Origin: Chromatiales bacterium
GTDB lineage: Bacteria > Pseudomonadota > Gammaproteobacteria > Chromatiales > Chromatiaceae
NCBI GenBank assembly: GCA_024762475.1
Contig: JANTHJ010000009.1
Span: 1 to 56,445 of the forward strand
Direction of reading: 5' to 3'
Length of the DNA stretch: 56,445 bases
Shown: piece after piece, positions 26,377 through 35,295 of the stretch
How the letters are laid out: every line of letters starts with the position of its first letter
Position numbering within the stretch: position 1 is the first letter of the stretch
Translations under genes and position numbers: made by a program
The notes under the pieces: model-generated
Databases searched by the model: none
The model's input: the letters and a program-made list of their open reading frames with translations, nothing else
Told to the model about the DNA's origin: nothing

Positions 26377-28815
26377 TCAGGCCGCGGTGATTTCGATGGG
26401 CTGGAACTCGTGCTGGTCCTTGCCCTCGGCCGCAGCCTTCCAGGGATCGACCTGGGCGAACTGCTGGCTGTACTTGAAGCGATCGTACAGGGCCTTGCGC
26501 TGCTGCGTATCGTCTACGATGGCCTGTTTCACATAGTCGAAGCCGACCCGCTCCACCCAGGGTGCGGTGCGTTCGAGGTAGTGGGCCTCTTCGCGGTACT
26601 TCTGGACGAAGGCGCCGCAGTATTCGAGCACCTCGCCTTCGGACTCTACCTTGCACATCAGATCGGTGACGCGCACCTTGATGCCGCCATTGCCGCCGAT
26701 ATGCAGTTCGTATCCGGAGTCGACGCACACCACGCCAAAGTCCTTGATGGTGGCCTCGGCGCAGTTGCGCGGACAACCAGAAACAGCCAGCTTGAACTTG
26801 TGGGGCATCCACGAGCCCCAGGTGAGCTCCTCCAGCTTCACGCCCAGTCCAGTGGAGTCCTGGGTGCCGAACCGGCACCAGTTCTTTCCGGCACAGGTCT
26901 TGACCGTGCGCAACGCCTTGCCGTAGGCATGGCCGGAGACAAAGCCGGCGCTGGACAGATCCTTCCACATCGGTGGAAGGTCTTCCTTCTTTATACCGAA
27001 CAGGTCAATGCGCTGGCCGCCGGTGACCTTCATCTCGGGTACCTGATACTTGTCGGCCACATCGGCGATGGCGCGCAGCTGGTCGGGCGTGCACAGGCCG
27101 CCAAACATCCGCGGCACCACCGAGTAGGTGCCGTCCTTCTGGATGTTGCCGTGGGCCCGCTCGTTGATGAAGCGCGACTGCGGGTCGTCGTGGTATTCGC
27201 CAGGCCAATTCGCGAGCAGATAGTAGTTGAGCGCCGGACGACAGGCCGCGCAACCATCCGGATTCTTCCACTCGAAGAAGCTGCGTACCGCGTCCATGCT
27301 CTTGAGGCCCTGTTCCTTGATCCCCGCGATCACCTCGTCGTGACTGTGCTCGGTACAGCCGCACAGCGGCTTCTTGCTGGGTGCGGCGTCATAGCCCTCA
27401 CCCACGGTACTTGCAAGGATGGACTCCACCAGGCCGGTACAGGAGCCGCAGGAACTGGAGGCCTTGGTATGGGCGCGCACGTCCTCCAGGGTGAACAGGC
27501 CCTTCTTGACGATGGCGTCCACGATCTCCCCTTTGCAGACGCCGTTGCAGCCGCAGATCTCCGCGTCGTCTCCGAGGGCTGCCACACGATGCTCGTCGCC
27601 GTGTCCAGCGTCGCCCAGATCGTGCTGACCGAACAGGATGGTGGAGCGCATGGCGGAAATATCGGTACCGTCGCGCAGCAGCTGGAAGTACCAGGTGCCG
27701 TCGAGCGTGTCGCCATACATCACAGCGCCCTTGATGCGGTTGTCGCGCACCACCAGTTTCTTGTAGACGCCGGCACCCGGGTCCTGCAAAACCAGGGTTT
27801 CGTCACCCTCCTGCTCGTTGAATTCGCCGGCGGAGAACAGATCGATGCCGGTCACCTTGAGCTTGGTCGAGGTGACCGACCCCTCGTAACGCGCGATACC
27901 CATCTCGGCCAGATGATTGGCCGCCACCTTGGCCTGCTCGAACAGGGGCGCCACCAGGCCATAGCAGATGCCGCGATGCTGCACGCATTCGCCCACTGCA
28001 TAGACCCGTGGATCATAGGTCTGCATGGTGTCGTTTACCACGATGCCCCGCTCGCAATGCAGCCCGGCCGCCTCGGCCAGTTCGATATTGGGACGGATAC
28101 CCACCGCCATCACCACCAGGTCGGCCTCGACCTGCGAGCCGTCTGCGAATTTGAGCCCCTGCACCCGGTCGTCTCCCAGGATCTCGCTGGTCTGGGACTC
28201 CATCAGGAACCTCATGCCGCGCTCTTCCAGCGACTGCTTGAGCATCTCCGCGGCGGGATGGTCCAGCTGACGCTCCATCAGGATATCCATCAGATGCACC
28301 ACGGTCACATCCATTCCGTTCTTCATCAGGCCGTTGGCCGCCTCCAGACCCAGCAAGCCGCCACCGACGACAACCGCCTTCTTGTACTGCTTCGAGGCCT
28401 CGAGCATGGCCTCCACGTCGGCAATATCACGGAAACCGATCACGCCTTCCTTGTCATGCCCCGGCACCGGGATGATGAAGGGGTTGGAGCCGGTTGCGAG
28501 CAGCAGGCGGTCGTATTCGGTCTCCTGACCGGATTCGGTCACCACCTTGCGGTGAGAGCGGTCGATGCTGACCACCGGGTCACCGGTGTGCAGGGTGATG
28601 CCGTTCTCTTCGTACCAGGCGCGGTCGTTGAGAATGATGTCGTCGATCGTCTTCTCACCCGCGAGCACCGGCGAGAGCATGATGCGATTGTAGTTGGGAT
28701 AGGGTTCGGCCCCGAACACGGTGATGTCATAGCGTTCCGGATCAAGCTTCAGCAGCTCTTCCAGGACTCTGACGCCCGCCATGCCATTGCCGATCAATAC
28801 CAGTTTCTGTTTCAT
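26377..28815 (-). CDS. nirB: Nitrite reductase (NADH) large subunit NirB
   Basis: 812 residues. Order: FAD/NAD oxidoreductase (MKQKLVLIGNGMAGVRVLEE, VVVGGGLLGLEAANGL), BFD-like [2Fe-2S] domains (CGCNGVCKGEIVDAI, CGSCTGLVESIL), then the sirohaem/[4Fe-4S] domain with KTCAGKNWCRFGTQDS and KLAVSGCPRNCAEAT. It reduces nitrite to ammonium in the cytoplasm. The ATG at 28815 is the clear start; the open upstream frame runs into the preceding gene's end. Confidence 0.96.
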   Translation of the reverse strand: MKQKLVLIGNGMAGVRVLEELLKLDPERYDITVFGAEPYPNYNRIMLSPVLAGEKTIDDIILNDRAWYEENGITLHTGDPVVSIDRSHRKVVTESGQETEYDRLLLATGSNPFIIPVPGHDKEGVIGFRDIADVEAMLEASKQYKKAVVVGGGLLGLEAANGLMKNGMDVTVVHLMDILMERQLDHPAAEMLKQSLEERGMRFLMESQTSEILGDDRVQGLKFADGSQVEADLVVMAVGIRPNIELAEAAGLHCERGIVVNDTMQTYDPRVYAVGECVQHRGICYGLVAPLFEQAKVAANHLAEMGIARYEGSVTSTKLKVTGIDLFSAGEFNEQEGDETLVLQDPGAGVYKKLVVRDNRIKGAVMYGDTLDGTWYFQLLRDGTDISAMRSTILFGQHDLGDAGHGDEHRVAALGDDAEICGCNGVCKGEIVDAIVKKGLFTLEDVRAHTKASSSCGSCTGLVESILASTVGEGYDAAPSKKPLCGCTEHSHDEVIAGIKEQGLKSMDAVRSFFEWKNPDGCAACRPALNYYLLANWPGEYHDDPQSRFINERAHGNIQKDGTYSVVPRMFGGLCTPDQLRAIADVADKYQVPEMKVTGGQRIDLFGIKKEDLPPMWKDLSSAGFVSGHAYGKALRTVKTCAGKNWCRFGTQDSTGLGVKLEELTWGSWMPHKFKLAVSGCPRNCAEATIKDFGVVCVDSGYELHIGGNGGIKVRVTDLMCKVESEGEVLEYCGAFVQKYREEAHYLERTAPWVERVGFDYVKQAIVDDTQQRKALYDRFKYSQQFAQVDPWKAAAEGKDQHEFQPIEITAA

Positions 28816-28852
28816 ATGCTTGCTACCTAGAATGTGGTGTCCGGATTGCTGT

Positions 28853-30997
28853 TCAGGCCGATACGGACGCGTTTTCCGGTGAGACCGGCGACTCGAACGC
28901 AGCGAGATACCCTTCCACGTCCGCAGCGTCGAAGGTCCGCCCATCCATGAAGCGATCGGCGCCCATGGGGATGGGCTCGTCGCCGCTCATCAATACCCAA
29001 CCCCCCTCATGTTCGCCTTCGGTCTTGAAATCGACCTCCGGGTAGGGATGGCCAAGCGCATCGCAGGCGGCGCGATAGACCTCGGGCCGATATACCGACT
29101 TGGCGATCGCCTTCAGATCCGCGCCTGCATCGATCTCCCCCCAGCGCCGCATCTGGCTGAGGAACCAGACGGCATGCGACCGCCAGGGGAAATTCGCCGC
29201 ATAACGATGGAAAACGTTGTAGTCCGGAACCCGTTGCGGCCGCTCATCGGACGAGTATTGCAGGGTGCCGGTAAGTGATTTCTCCAGAACGTCGACCGGC
29301 GCATTGACATAACGACCAGCGCTGAGCAACTCACACACCTCACGCCGGTTTTGCGGCTCATCGAGCCATTCGCAGGCCTGGAGCAATGCCATCAGAACGG
29401 CCTGATGGGTATTCGGATTACGCTCCGCCCAGTTGCGGGTCACCGCAAACACCTTTTCAGGATGGTTGTTCCAGATGTCGTAGGTGGTGATGAGCGTGCG
29501 TCCCAGTCCCTGCGCCACGGCGTCACTGTTCCACGGCTCGCCGACACAGCAACCCTGGATCATGCCGGCGCGTAGGTAATGCCCCACCTGGGGTGGTGGT
29601 ACCACGGTGATGCGCACATCGTTGTCCGGATCGATGCCCGCAGCCGCCATCCAATAGCGCAACAGATAGTTGTGCGACGATTGAGGGAACACGACGGCAA
29701 AGGTGAGCGGCTTGCGTCCCGCGGCCTTGCCCTGGTCGATCACGGCCTTTAGGGCCTGCGCCGATCCCATGGCGGTGTCGATCGCCGGCACGCCGGTGGC
29801 CAACATCTGGCCGTACAGCTCCTTGGAGACCGTGATCGCGTTGCCATTCAGGTCGAGATTGAACGAGGCCACCATGGGTTCACAGGCCTTGGCATCGAGT
29901 CCCGACGCCAGCGGCATCGCCGCGAGCATTTGTGCCCCATCGAGCATACCGGTACAGACCTTGTCCCGGATGTTGGCCCAGGACGATTCACGCGACAGCG
30001 CCACATCCAGACCCTGCTCGGCGAAGAAGCCCTTTTCCTTCGCCACCACCAGCGGCGCACAGTCGGTCAGTGGAACAAATCCCAGCTCCAGGCGGGTCTT
30101 CTCCAACACCTTGCCCGTGTCGCTGGTCAGACGGCTTGTCGACGCGGGCAGAGGCAGGACGTTGCTTTGCGCCGCCGCCCCCTCGGCAGGAGCGTGGCTG
30201 GGCGCCTGGTCGCCGGCGCTCTGATGACGTTCGTGCAGGAACTTCACCACCTCGGCGCGGTAATGGTTGTACTGCGGATCCTCTGCCAGCGCGAGACGGT
30301 CCCGTGGGCGTTCCAGTTCGACGTGCAGGATATCGCCAATGGTCGCGTTCGGTCCGTTGGTCATCATCACGATGCGGTCGGAGAGCAGTACCGCCTCGTC
30401 CACATCGTGAGTGATCATGATCACCGTGTTGTTCAGGTTCGCCTGGATCTCCATGAGCGAATCCTGCATGTGGGTTCGGGTAAGCGAATCGAGGGCGCCG
30501 AAAGGCTCATCCATCAGGAGCACCTTGGGTTCCATGGCCAGGGCCCGCGCGATGCCGACCCGCTGCTTCATGCCACCGGAGATCTCGTCCGGGCGCCTGT
30601 CCAGGGCATGCGACATATGCACCAGCTCCAGGTTGTGCAGCGTCCACTCGTGCCGTTCCTGCTTGGACTTGGTCTTCTTGAAGACCTGATCCACTGCCAG
30701 TCGCACATTGTCGTAGACGCTCAACCAGGGCAGCAGGGAATGGTTCTGGAATACTACCGCCCGATCGGGACCGGGCTGGCTCACCTCCTTTCCCTCGAGG
30801 ATGACCCCACCCTTGGTGGCCTGCAGCAGGCCAGCCACAATGTTCAGCACCGTCGACTTGCCGCAGCCCGAGTGCCCGATCAGAGAGATGAACTCTCCCT
30901 CGGCCACCTGCAGGTTCACGTCCTCGAGGACGGTCAGGGGGCCCTTGTCGGTCGGAAAGGTGATCCCGATGTGATCGATATTCAAATAGCTGTTCAT
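28853..30997 (-). CDS. nrtC: Nitrate ABC transporter ATPase fused to NrtA-like binding domain (NrtC type)
   Basis: 714 residues. Residues 1-265 are the ATPase: Walker A GHSGCGKST, signature ISGGMKQRVGIARAL, Walker B VLLMDEPFGALD. Residues about 310-700 resemble NrtA ([28 protein letters not shown]-like CCVGEPWN, RRWGEIDAGADLKAIAKSVY). In cyanobacterial NrtC this domain is a cytoplasmic regulator of uptake. A separate NrtD ATPase is absent here, so this protein may work as a homodimer. It lies between nrtB and nirB. Confidence 0.92.
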   Translation of the reverse strand: MNSYLNIDHIGITFPTDKGPLTVLEDVNLQVAEGEFISLIGHSGCGKSTVLNIVAGLLQATKGGVILEGKEVSQPGPDRAVVFQNHSLLPWLSVYDNVRLAVDQVFKKTKSKQERHEWTLHNLELVHMSHALDRRPDEISGGMKQRVGIARALAMEPKVLLMDEPFGALDSLTRTHMQDSLMEIQANLNNTVIMITHDVDEAVLLSDRIVMMTNGPNATIGDILHVELERPRDRLALAEDPQYNHYRAEVVKFLHERHQSAGDQAPSHAPAEGAAAQSNVLPLPASTSRLTSDTGKVLEKTRLELGFVPLTDCAPLVVAKEKGFFAEQGLDVALSRESSWANIRDKVCTGMLDGAQMLAAMPLASGLDAKACEPMVASFNLDLNGNAITVSKELYGQMLATGVPAIDTAMGSAQALKAVIDQGKAAGRKPLTFAVVFPQSSHNYLLRYWMAAAGIDPDNDVRITVVPPPQVGHYLRAGMIQGCCVGEPWNSDAVAQGLGRTLITTYDIWNNHPEKVFAVTRNWAERNPNTHQAVLMALLQACEWLDEPQNRREVCELLSAGRYVNAPVDVLEKSLTGTLQYSSDERPQRVPDYNVFHRYAANFPWRSHAVWFLSQMRRWGEIDAGADLKAIAKSVYRPEVYRAACDALGHPYPEVDFKTEGEHEGGWVLMSGDEPIPMGADRFMDGRTFDAADVEGYLAAFESPVSPENASVSA

Positions 30998-31007
30998 TTT
31001 GATTACC

Positions 31008-32036
31008 TCAACGCAGCACGGCGTTACGATCCCAGCTCACCCAGCGCTGCAGCATCAGCATCAGGCGGTCGAGCAGGAACCCGATGAACCCGATCACCAG
31101 GACGGCGACCATAATGCGGGCCAGGGAATTGGAGCTGCCATTCTGGAATTCGTCCCATACGAACTTGCCCAGGCCCGGGTTCTGCGCCAGCATCTCGGCG
31201 GCGATCAGTACCATCCAGCCGATGCCAAGGCTCAGGCGAAGGCCGGTAAAGATCATCGGGATGGAAGATGGGATGATGATCTTCATGGTCTTGGTGAACC
31301 AGTTCAGACGCAGTACGCGGCTGACGTTGATCAGATCCTTGCTGACACCCGAGACCCCCACTGCGGTATTGATGATAGGCGGCCACAGGCAGCACAGCGT
31401 CACCGTGATGGCGGAAGTCAAAAAGGATTTGGAGAACATCGGGTCCTGACTGACGTAGACCGCAGAGACCACGATGGTGACCAATGGCAGCCAGGCCAAA
31501 GGGGACACCGGCTTGAATATCTGGATCACCGGATTGAAGGCCTGATAGAGCGTCTGGCTCATCCCGATCAGGATGCCCAGGGGGATGGCGATTAGCGAGG
31601 CCAGGATGAAACCGGTAGTCACGGTCCCCAGGCTGGTCCAAATCTGGTCGATGAAGGTCGCGGGGCCGGTGTACTTTCGACCCTTCATCTTGTCGATCTT
31701 TTCTTGCGGCTTGCCGGCGGCAACCGCCTTCTCGATGCGCTTGTCCAGCCGCCCATAGAAAGCGGCTTCCTTGGCCCGCTCGGCGCGATGCTCGTCATAC
31801 AGTGCGACCGCCTGTTCCCAGACCTTGGCCGGCCCCGGCAGGACGCCCAGGGAGGTCTGCACCTGGCGCGCGCCGATGTCCCACAACGCCAGAAAGAATG
31901 CGATGGCAATGAGCGGCACCAGGACATTCCGGGCAAGCCCCCCCAAGTGCCTGGTGATGGTGTCGCCTGACAGATATTCGATCAGCCGATCGAACCAAGG
32001 AATCTCGAAGGTCTTCTTACTGGTGACCGCAGACAT
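31008..32036 (-). CDS. nrtB: Nitrate ABC transporter permease NrtB
   Basis: 342 residues. An N-terminal helix (LVPLIAIAFFLALWDIGARQ) is followed by a roughly 80-residue loop, then the binding-protein-dependent permease fold: LASLIAIPLGILIGMSQTLY, FKPVSPLAWLPLVTIVVSAV and LRLSLGIGWMVLIAAEMLAQ. The long first loop (residues about 60-125) is lysine-rich. It lies 10 bp before the ATPase gene. Confidence 0.94.
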   Translation of the reverse strand: MSAVTSKKTFEIPWFDRLIEYLSGDTITRHLGGLARNVLVPLIAIAFFLALWDIGARQVQTSLGVLPGPAKVWEQAVALYDEHRAERAKEAAFYGRLDKRIEKAVAAGKPQEKIDKMKGRKYTGPATFIDQIWTSLGTVTTGFILASLIAIPLGILIGMSQTLYQAFNPVIQIFKPVSPLAWLPLVTIVVSAVYVSQDPMFSKSFLTSAITVTLCCLWPPIINTAVGVSGVSKDLINVSRVLRLNWFTKTMKIIIPSSIPMIFTGLRLSLGIGWMVLIAAEMLAQNPGLGKFVWDEFQNGSSNSLARIMVAVLVIGFIGFLLDRLMLMLQRWVSWDRNAVLR

Positions 32037-32101
32037 GGTAGTTACCTCGTGGATCGTGGTCGGAAGGGAGGGGCGGCATGGGCCGCCCCTCCGGTGCCCG
32101 C

Positions 32102-33490
32102 TCAGGGCTTGTCGTCGCCTTTCAGGCCAATCGGGAACTGGGCCAGGTAGTCATTCGGCTTGGTCCCGTCGAAGGTGATGCTATCGATGAACTGGGTCTG
32201 CGGAGGACGGAAACCGGTCTCCTTGTCGAAGTCCGGGAAGTCTTCCGGCTTCATCTTGCCCTCGGCGATCAGCTCCTCGGCCGCCTTACGATAGATGTCC
32301 GGGCGATAGACCTTCTTCGCCATGTCCATGTACCAGTTGTCCGACTTCTGCGCAGGAATCTGACCCCAGCGACGCATCTGGGTCAGATACCAGACCGCAT
32401 CCGAGTAATAGGGGTAGGTGGCGAAGTAGCGGAAGAAGACGTTGAAATCGGGTATCTCACGCTTGTCACCCTTCTCATACTCGAAGGTGCCGGTCATGGA
32501 ATTGGCGATGACCTTGTAGTCCGCGCCCACGTAGTTCGGCTGGGAGAGGATCTTCACCGCCTCCGGACGGTTCTTGTTGTTGTCCTCGTCAAGCCACTTT
32601 CCCGCACGAATCAGGGCCTTGACCACGCGCACCGTGGTGTTCGGATATTTCTCGGTGAACGCCTCGGTCATGCCAAAGACCTTTTCCGGATTGTCCTTCC
32701 AGACCTCGTAGTCGGTGATGACCGGCACGCCGATACCCTTGAACACCGCCTGCTGGTTCCACGGTTCACCAACGCAGTAACCATCGATGGTGCCGGCCTC
32801 GAGCGTCGACGGCATCTGCGGGGGAGGGGTCACCGACAGCAGCACGTCGGCAGAGAGGGTGCCGCTGGTATCACCCTTGTCCGGCGCGTAGTAGCCGGGG
32901 TTAAGACCACCGGCCGCGAGCCAGTAGCGCAACTCATAGTTATGGGTGGAGACAGGGAACACCATGCCCATCTTGAAGGGCTTGCCTGCGGCCTTGTACT
33001 TGTCGACCACCGGCTTGAGATATTTGGCGCTGATGGGATGCTTGGGCCGCCCGTCCGGAAGTTTGGGGATATCGGGCTTCATCTCCTTCCAGACCTTGTT
33101 GGACACGGTAATGCCGTTGCCGTTCAGGTCCATGGAGAAGGGCGTGATGATATGGGCCTTGGTGCCATACCCGATGGTCGCCGCCAATGGCTGGCCGGCG
33201 AGCATGTGGGCCCCATCGAGCTTGCCGTCGATGACGCCATCGAGCAGCACCTTCCAGTTGGCCTGGGCCTCCAGGGTCACGTACAGGCCTTCGTCCTCGA
33301 AGTAACCTTTCTCATACGCGACGGCCAGGGGCGCCATGTCGGTCAGCTTGATGAAGCCGAACTTGAGGTCCTCTTTTTCCGGCTCTCCGATCTCCGCCGA
33401 TACCTGCATGCTCGACAGCCCCAGGCCGGCGACCAGGCCGATTGCCAGGGTGAGACTTCCCAGGCGCTTCTTGAAACTTATCTCTTTCAT
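32102..33490 (-). CDS. nrtA: Nitrate-binding protein NrtA
   Basis: 462 residues. A signal peptide covers about the first 32 residues ([20 protein letters not shown]). The mature part has [39 protein letters not shown] and [19 protein letters not shown], typical of NrtA. It captures nitrate or nitrite in the periplasm for NrtB. The ATG at 33490 has GGAG upstream and follows the leader terminator. First gene of the nrtA-nrtB-nrtC-nirB-nirD-nasA operon. Confidence 0.95.
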   Translation of the reverse strand: MKEISFKKRLGSLTLAIGLVAGLGLSSMQVSAEIGEPEKEDLKFGFIKLTDMAPLAVAYEKGYFEDEGLYVTLEAQANWKVLLDGVIDGKLDGAHMLAGQPLAATIGYGTKAHIITPFSMDLNGNGITVSNKVWKEMKPDIPKLPDGRPKHPISAKYLKPVVDKYKAAGKPFKMGMVFPVSTHNYELRYWLAAGGLNPGYYAPDKGDTSGTLSADVLLSVTPPPQMPSTLEAGTIDGYCVGEPWNQQAVFKGIGVPVITDYEVWKDNPEKVFGMTEAFTEKYPNTTVRVVKALIRAGKWLDEDNNKNRPEAVKILSQPNYVGADYKVIANSMTGTFEYEKGDKREIPDFNVFFRYFATYPYYSDAVWYLTQMRRWGQIPAQKSDNWYMDMAKKVYRPDIYRKAAEELIAEGKMKPEDFPDFDKETGFRPPQTQFIDSITFDGTKPNDYLAQFPIGLKGDDKP

Positions 33491-33509
33491 TTGATTTGCC
33501 CTACTCCGC

Positions 33510-33562
33510 AAAAAAAACGCCCACCTCCCCTGCCCGCATAGCAGCAGACGGAGAGATGGACG
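33510..33562 (-). terminator. Intrinsic leader terminator upstream of nrtA
   Basis: On the minus strand a 13-bp stem (some G-U) pairs CGTCCATCTCTCC (33562-33550) with GGGGAGGTGGGCG (33530-33518), closely followed by eight T residues (33517-33510). It lies between the promoter and the nrtA ribosome-binding site, so it must be bypassed for expression. Its 5' arm overlaps the P2 hairpin. Confidence 0.85.
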
Positions 33563-33589
33563 CCGTTGTCCGTTTGGCCGACATTGGCC
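33558..33589 (-). promoter_or_regulatory. Two-hexaloop ANTAR (NasT) target RNA in the nrtA leader
   Basis: Read on the minus strand: P1 is GGCC-AATGTC-GGCC (33589-33576), then a 4-base linker AAAC, then P2 is GGAC-AACGGC-GTCC (33571-33558). Both loops are six bases with A at position 1 and G at 4, the pattern bound by ANTAR antiterminators. The P2 3' arm GTCC lies inside the terminator's 5' arm, so P2 and the terminator exclude each other. Confidence 0.85.
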
Positions 33590-33617
33590 GATTGATCCAG
33601 ATTGAATACGTCGACCG

Positions 33618-33635
33618 GCGCTCGCCGTTGAGCAC
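33618..33635 (-). promoter_or_regulatory. Additional upstream hexaloop hairpin in the nrtA leader
   Basis: On the minus strand GTGCTC-AACGGC-GAGCGC forms a 6-bp stem (one G-U) with the same AACGGC loop as P2. It lies about 28 bases upstream of P1 and could be a second NasT contact. Confidence 0.6.
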
Positions 33636-33669
33636 TCCCGCAGGAGGTGATCGACTTGGCGGAAGAACA

Positions 33670-33685
33670 AGCAGATATCGTGCCA
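33670..33685 (-). promoter_or_regulatory. Sigma-54 promoter of nrtA
   Basis: On the minus strand TGGCACGATATCTGCT: complete TGGCACG, GG-N10-GC spacing, TGCT as the -12 element. The expected start is near 33658, leaving a leader of about 168 bases that contains the NasT target and terminator. Confidence 0.85.
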
Positions 33686-33760
33686 GGCGGACCCGCCCTA
33701 TATTATTCAGATAGTTAGCTCAGGCTGTAGAAAAGATGCCCGGGCTGGACGCCAGGGCGC

Positions 33761-33808
33761 CGCACCATTAGCGCACGCTGATGTGCTGATGCGCACCAGG
33801 ACTGGGCA
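33761..33808. promoter_or_regulatory. Pair of NtrC-like sites upstream of nrtA
   Basis: Against TGCACCA-N3-TGGTGCA: 33792-33808 scores 6 of 7 and 4 of 7; 33761-33777 scores 6 of 7 and 2 of 7. The centres are 31 bp apart at about -111 and -142, the spacing of classical NtrC enhancers. The second site is weak alone. Confidence 0.5.
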
Positions 33809-33943
33809 AATGATGTGCAGCCGATGGAAAGGCTTCGAGCGAAGAAAATGGCGCCGCTCTGCGGCGATGCGACAGCCGCATCTCCGGACGGAGACATGAC
33901 ATCAGGTTCCCGGCCGCACCCGCGCGAATGTCACGAAGCAGAA

Positions 33944-34546
33944 TCAGCCGGTCCGGGGTGGTCCACCCAGGATCTCCGAGGCGGCAATGATGCTCTCGGC
34001 CACCTCGGCAAGGCGCTGGTTGCGATCCATGGCCGCCTTGCGCAAAAGGCGATAGGCCTCCGGTTCGGCCACCCCCCGCTGGGTCATGATGATCCCCTTG
34101 GCTCGATCGATGGCCTTGCGTTCGGCCAGTTGACCGCGGGTTTTCTCCAATTCGGAATGAAGGGCGCGATACTGCTCGAAATGCGCAATGGCCGCGTCCA
34201 GAATCGGACGCACCCGCTGGCTCTGCAGTCCATCCGCCACATAGGCGCTGACCCCAGCACGCACCGCGCGCCGGATGCTCTCCGGATCGTCGTCGGGACT
34301 GAACAGCACCAATGGCCGCGGCGCCTTGGCCTGGACACTCCCCAGCGCCTCTAGCATATCCCGGTTGGGGGCATCCATGTCCGCGATCACCACGTCCGGC
34401 TGGTAGCGGTCCACAGCCGCCAACAGGTCGTCGGTGAACGACGCCACCCCGACGACCTCGCAGCTATCGCAGGTGAAATCAGCCACCCCCGTGGCAGCGC
34501 GCGGGGGCTGATCGCTGACCAGCATGATCCGAAGCTTCTGATTCAA
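33944..34546 (-). CDS. nasT: ANTAR-domain response regulator NasT (nitrate antiterminator)
   Basis: About 200 residues. Receiver-like part: LRIMLVSDQ (strand 1), VVIADMDAPNRDMLEAL with the acceptor Asp, and PLVLFSPDDDPESIRRAVRA. A coiled-coil linker leads to the ANTAR RNA-binding domain KAIDRAKGIIMTQRGVAEPE then AYRLLRKAAMDRN. NasT binds paired hexaloop leader RNA to stop a terminator forming. The start is uncertain: TTG at 34546 keeps strand 1 whole, while ATG at 34525 would cut it. No NasS nitrate sensor is adjacent. Confidence 0.9.
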   Translation of the reverse strand: MNQKLRIMLVSDQPPRAATGVADFTCDSCEVVGVASFTDDLLAAVDRYQPDVVIADMDAPNRDMLEALGSVQAKAPRPLVLFSPDDDPESIRRAVRAGVSAYVADGLQSQRVRPILDAAIAHFEQYRALHSELEKTRGQLAERKAIDRAKGIIMTQRGVAEPEAYRLLRKAAMDRNQRLAEVAESIIAASEILGGPPRTG

Positions 34547-34649
34547 GAAAGGTACCCAAGCGTGATTCCAGCTACCCGGGCAAACAGAACCGCCCGCTGT
34601 GCGGGGCGATTCTACCCTTTCAGTCGACGCACGAGGTACCCATCGATAC

Positions 34650-35282
34650 TCAGACCGCACCCTCGTCGCCGATCCGTCCCGCCTCGGCATGGGTCAGGTG
34701 AGGATGATTGCGCAACCGGTACCCGGCATTGTGCAGGTCCAGGATACACTGGCGAAGATTGGCACGGATCGCCGGATTCTCGGAGTCCAGGTGGGAGGCA
34801 AGCACGTGCATATCCACCTCCACATGGTGATCATGGACGGCCACTGCCATGTGCAGGCGTTCCGCCATACTCAACAGGGGCTCCAATGCGCTCGCGTCCA
34901 GTGTTTTCCTGCTCCGCGCATGGCCATTCGGGGATGACGACGGCTGTGGCTGCCGGGGAAGCGAAAATCTATTGTCCAGCGCCTCCGGCACCGCTGCCTG
35001 CCCGTCGAGCACGGCCTCGACCAACGCGATCACGGCCTGCGCGGTCTCACTGGTCGGCGCCTGACAGAGAATGGCCGCCATGACCTCCCGCTGATCCTCG
35101 CTCAGCTTCTCCGCCCGGTAGCCGGTCATCGCGAAATCGGGCCGCTCCCCCAGGTGGCGCAGGAAGGACGCCGTCACCACATGGTAGCGGGATGTATAGA
35201 AGAAAAGTTCCTCGGCAAAGGCTCCCCATCCCGAATCAAAATCCGGATAGAAATGCCCGGCGATGCGTCTTTGGCCTGTCAT
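34650..35282 (-). CDS. Hypothetical protein between nasT and pckA
   Basis: 210 residues. The N-terminal half has aromatic-rich HFYPDFDSGWGAFAEELFFY and is mostly helical; a low-complexity linker (about 105-125, LPRQPQPSSSPNGHARSRK) leads to a second helical part with a His cluster HDHHVEVDMH. No signal peptide or membrane span. It starts 13 bp after pckA and may be co-transcribed with it. No family recognised. Its position next to nasT makes it a candidate partner, but nothing in the sequence shows that. Confidence 0.6.
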   Translation of the reverse strand: MTGQRRIAGHFYPDFDSGWGAFAEELFFYTSRYHVVTASFLRHLGERPDFAMTGYRAEKLSEDQREVMAAILCQAPTSETAQAVIALVEAVLDGQAAVPEALDNRFSLPRQPQPSSSPNGHARSRKTLDASALEPLLSMAERLHMAVAVHDHHVEVDMHVLASHLDSENPAIRANLRQCILDLHNAGYRLRNHPHLTHAEAGRIGDEGAV

Positions 35283-35295
35283 GATCAGCCCCCTG

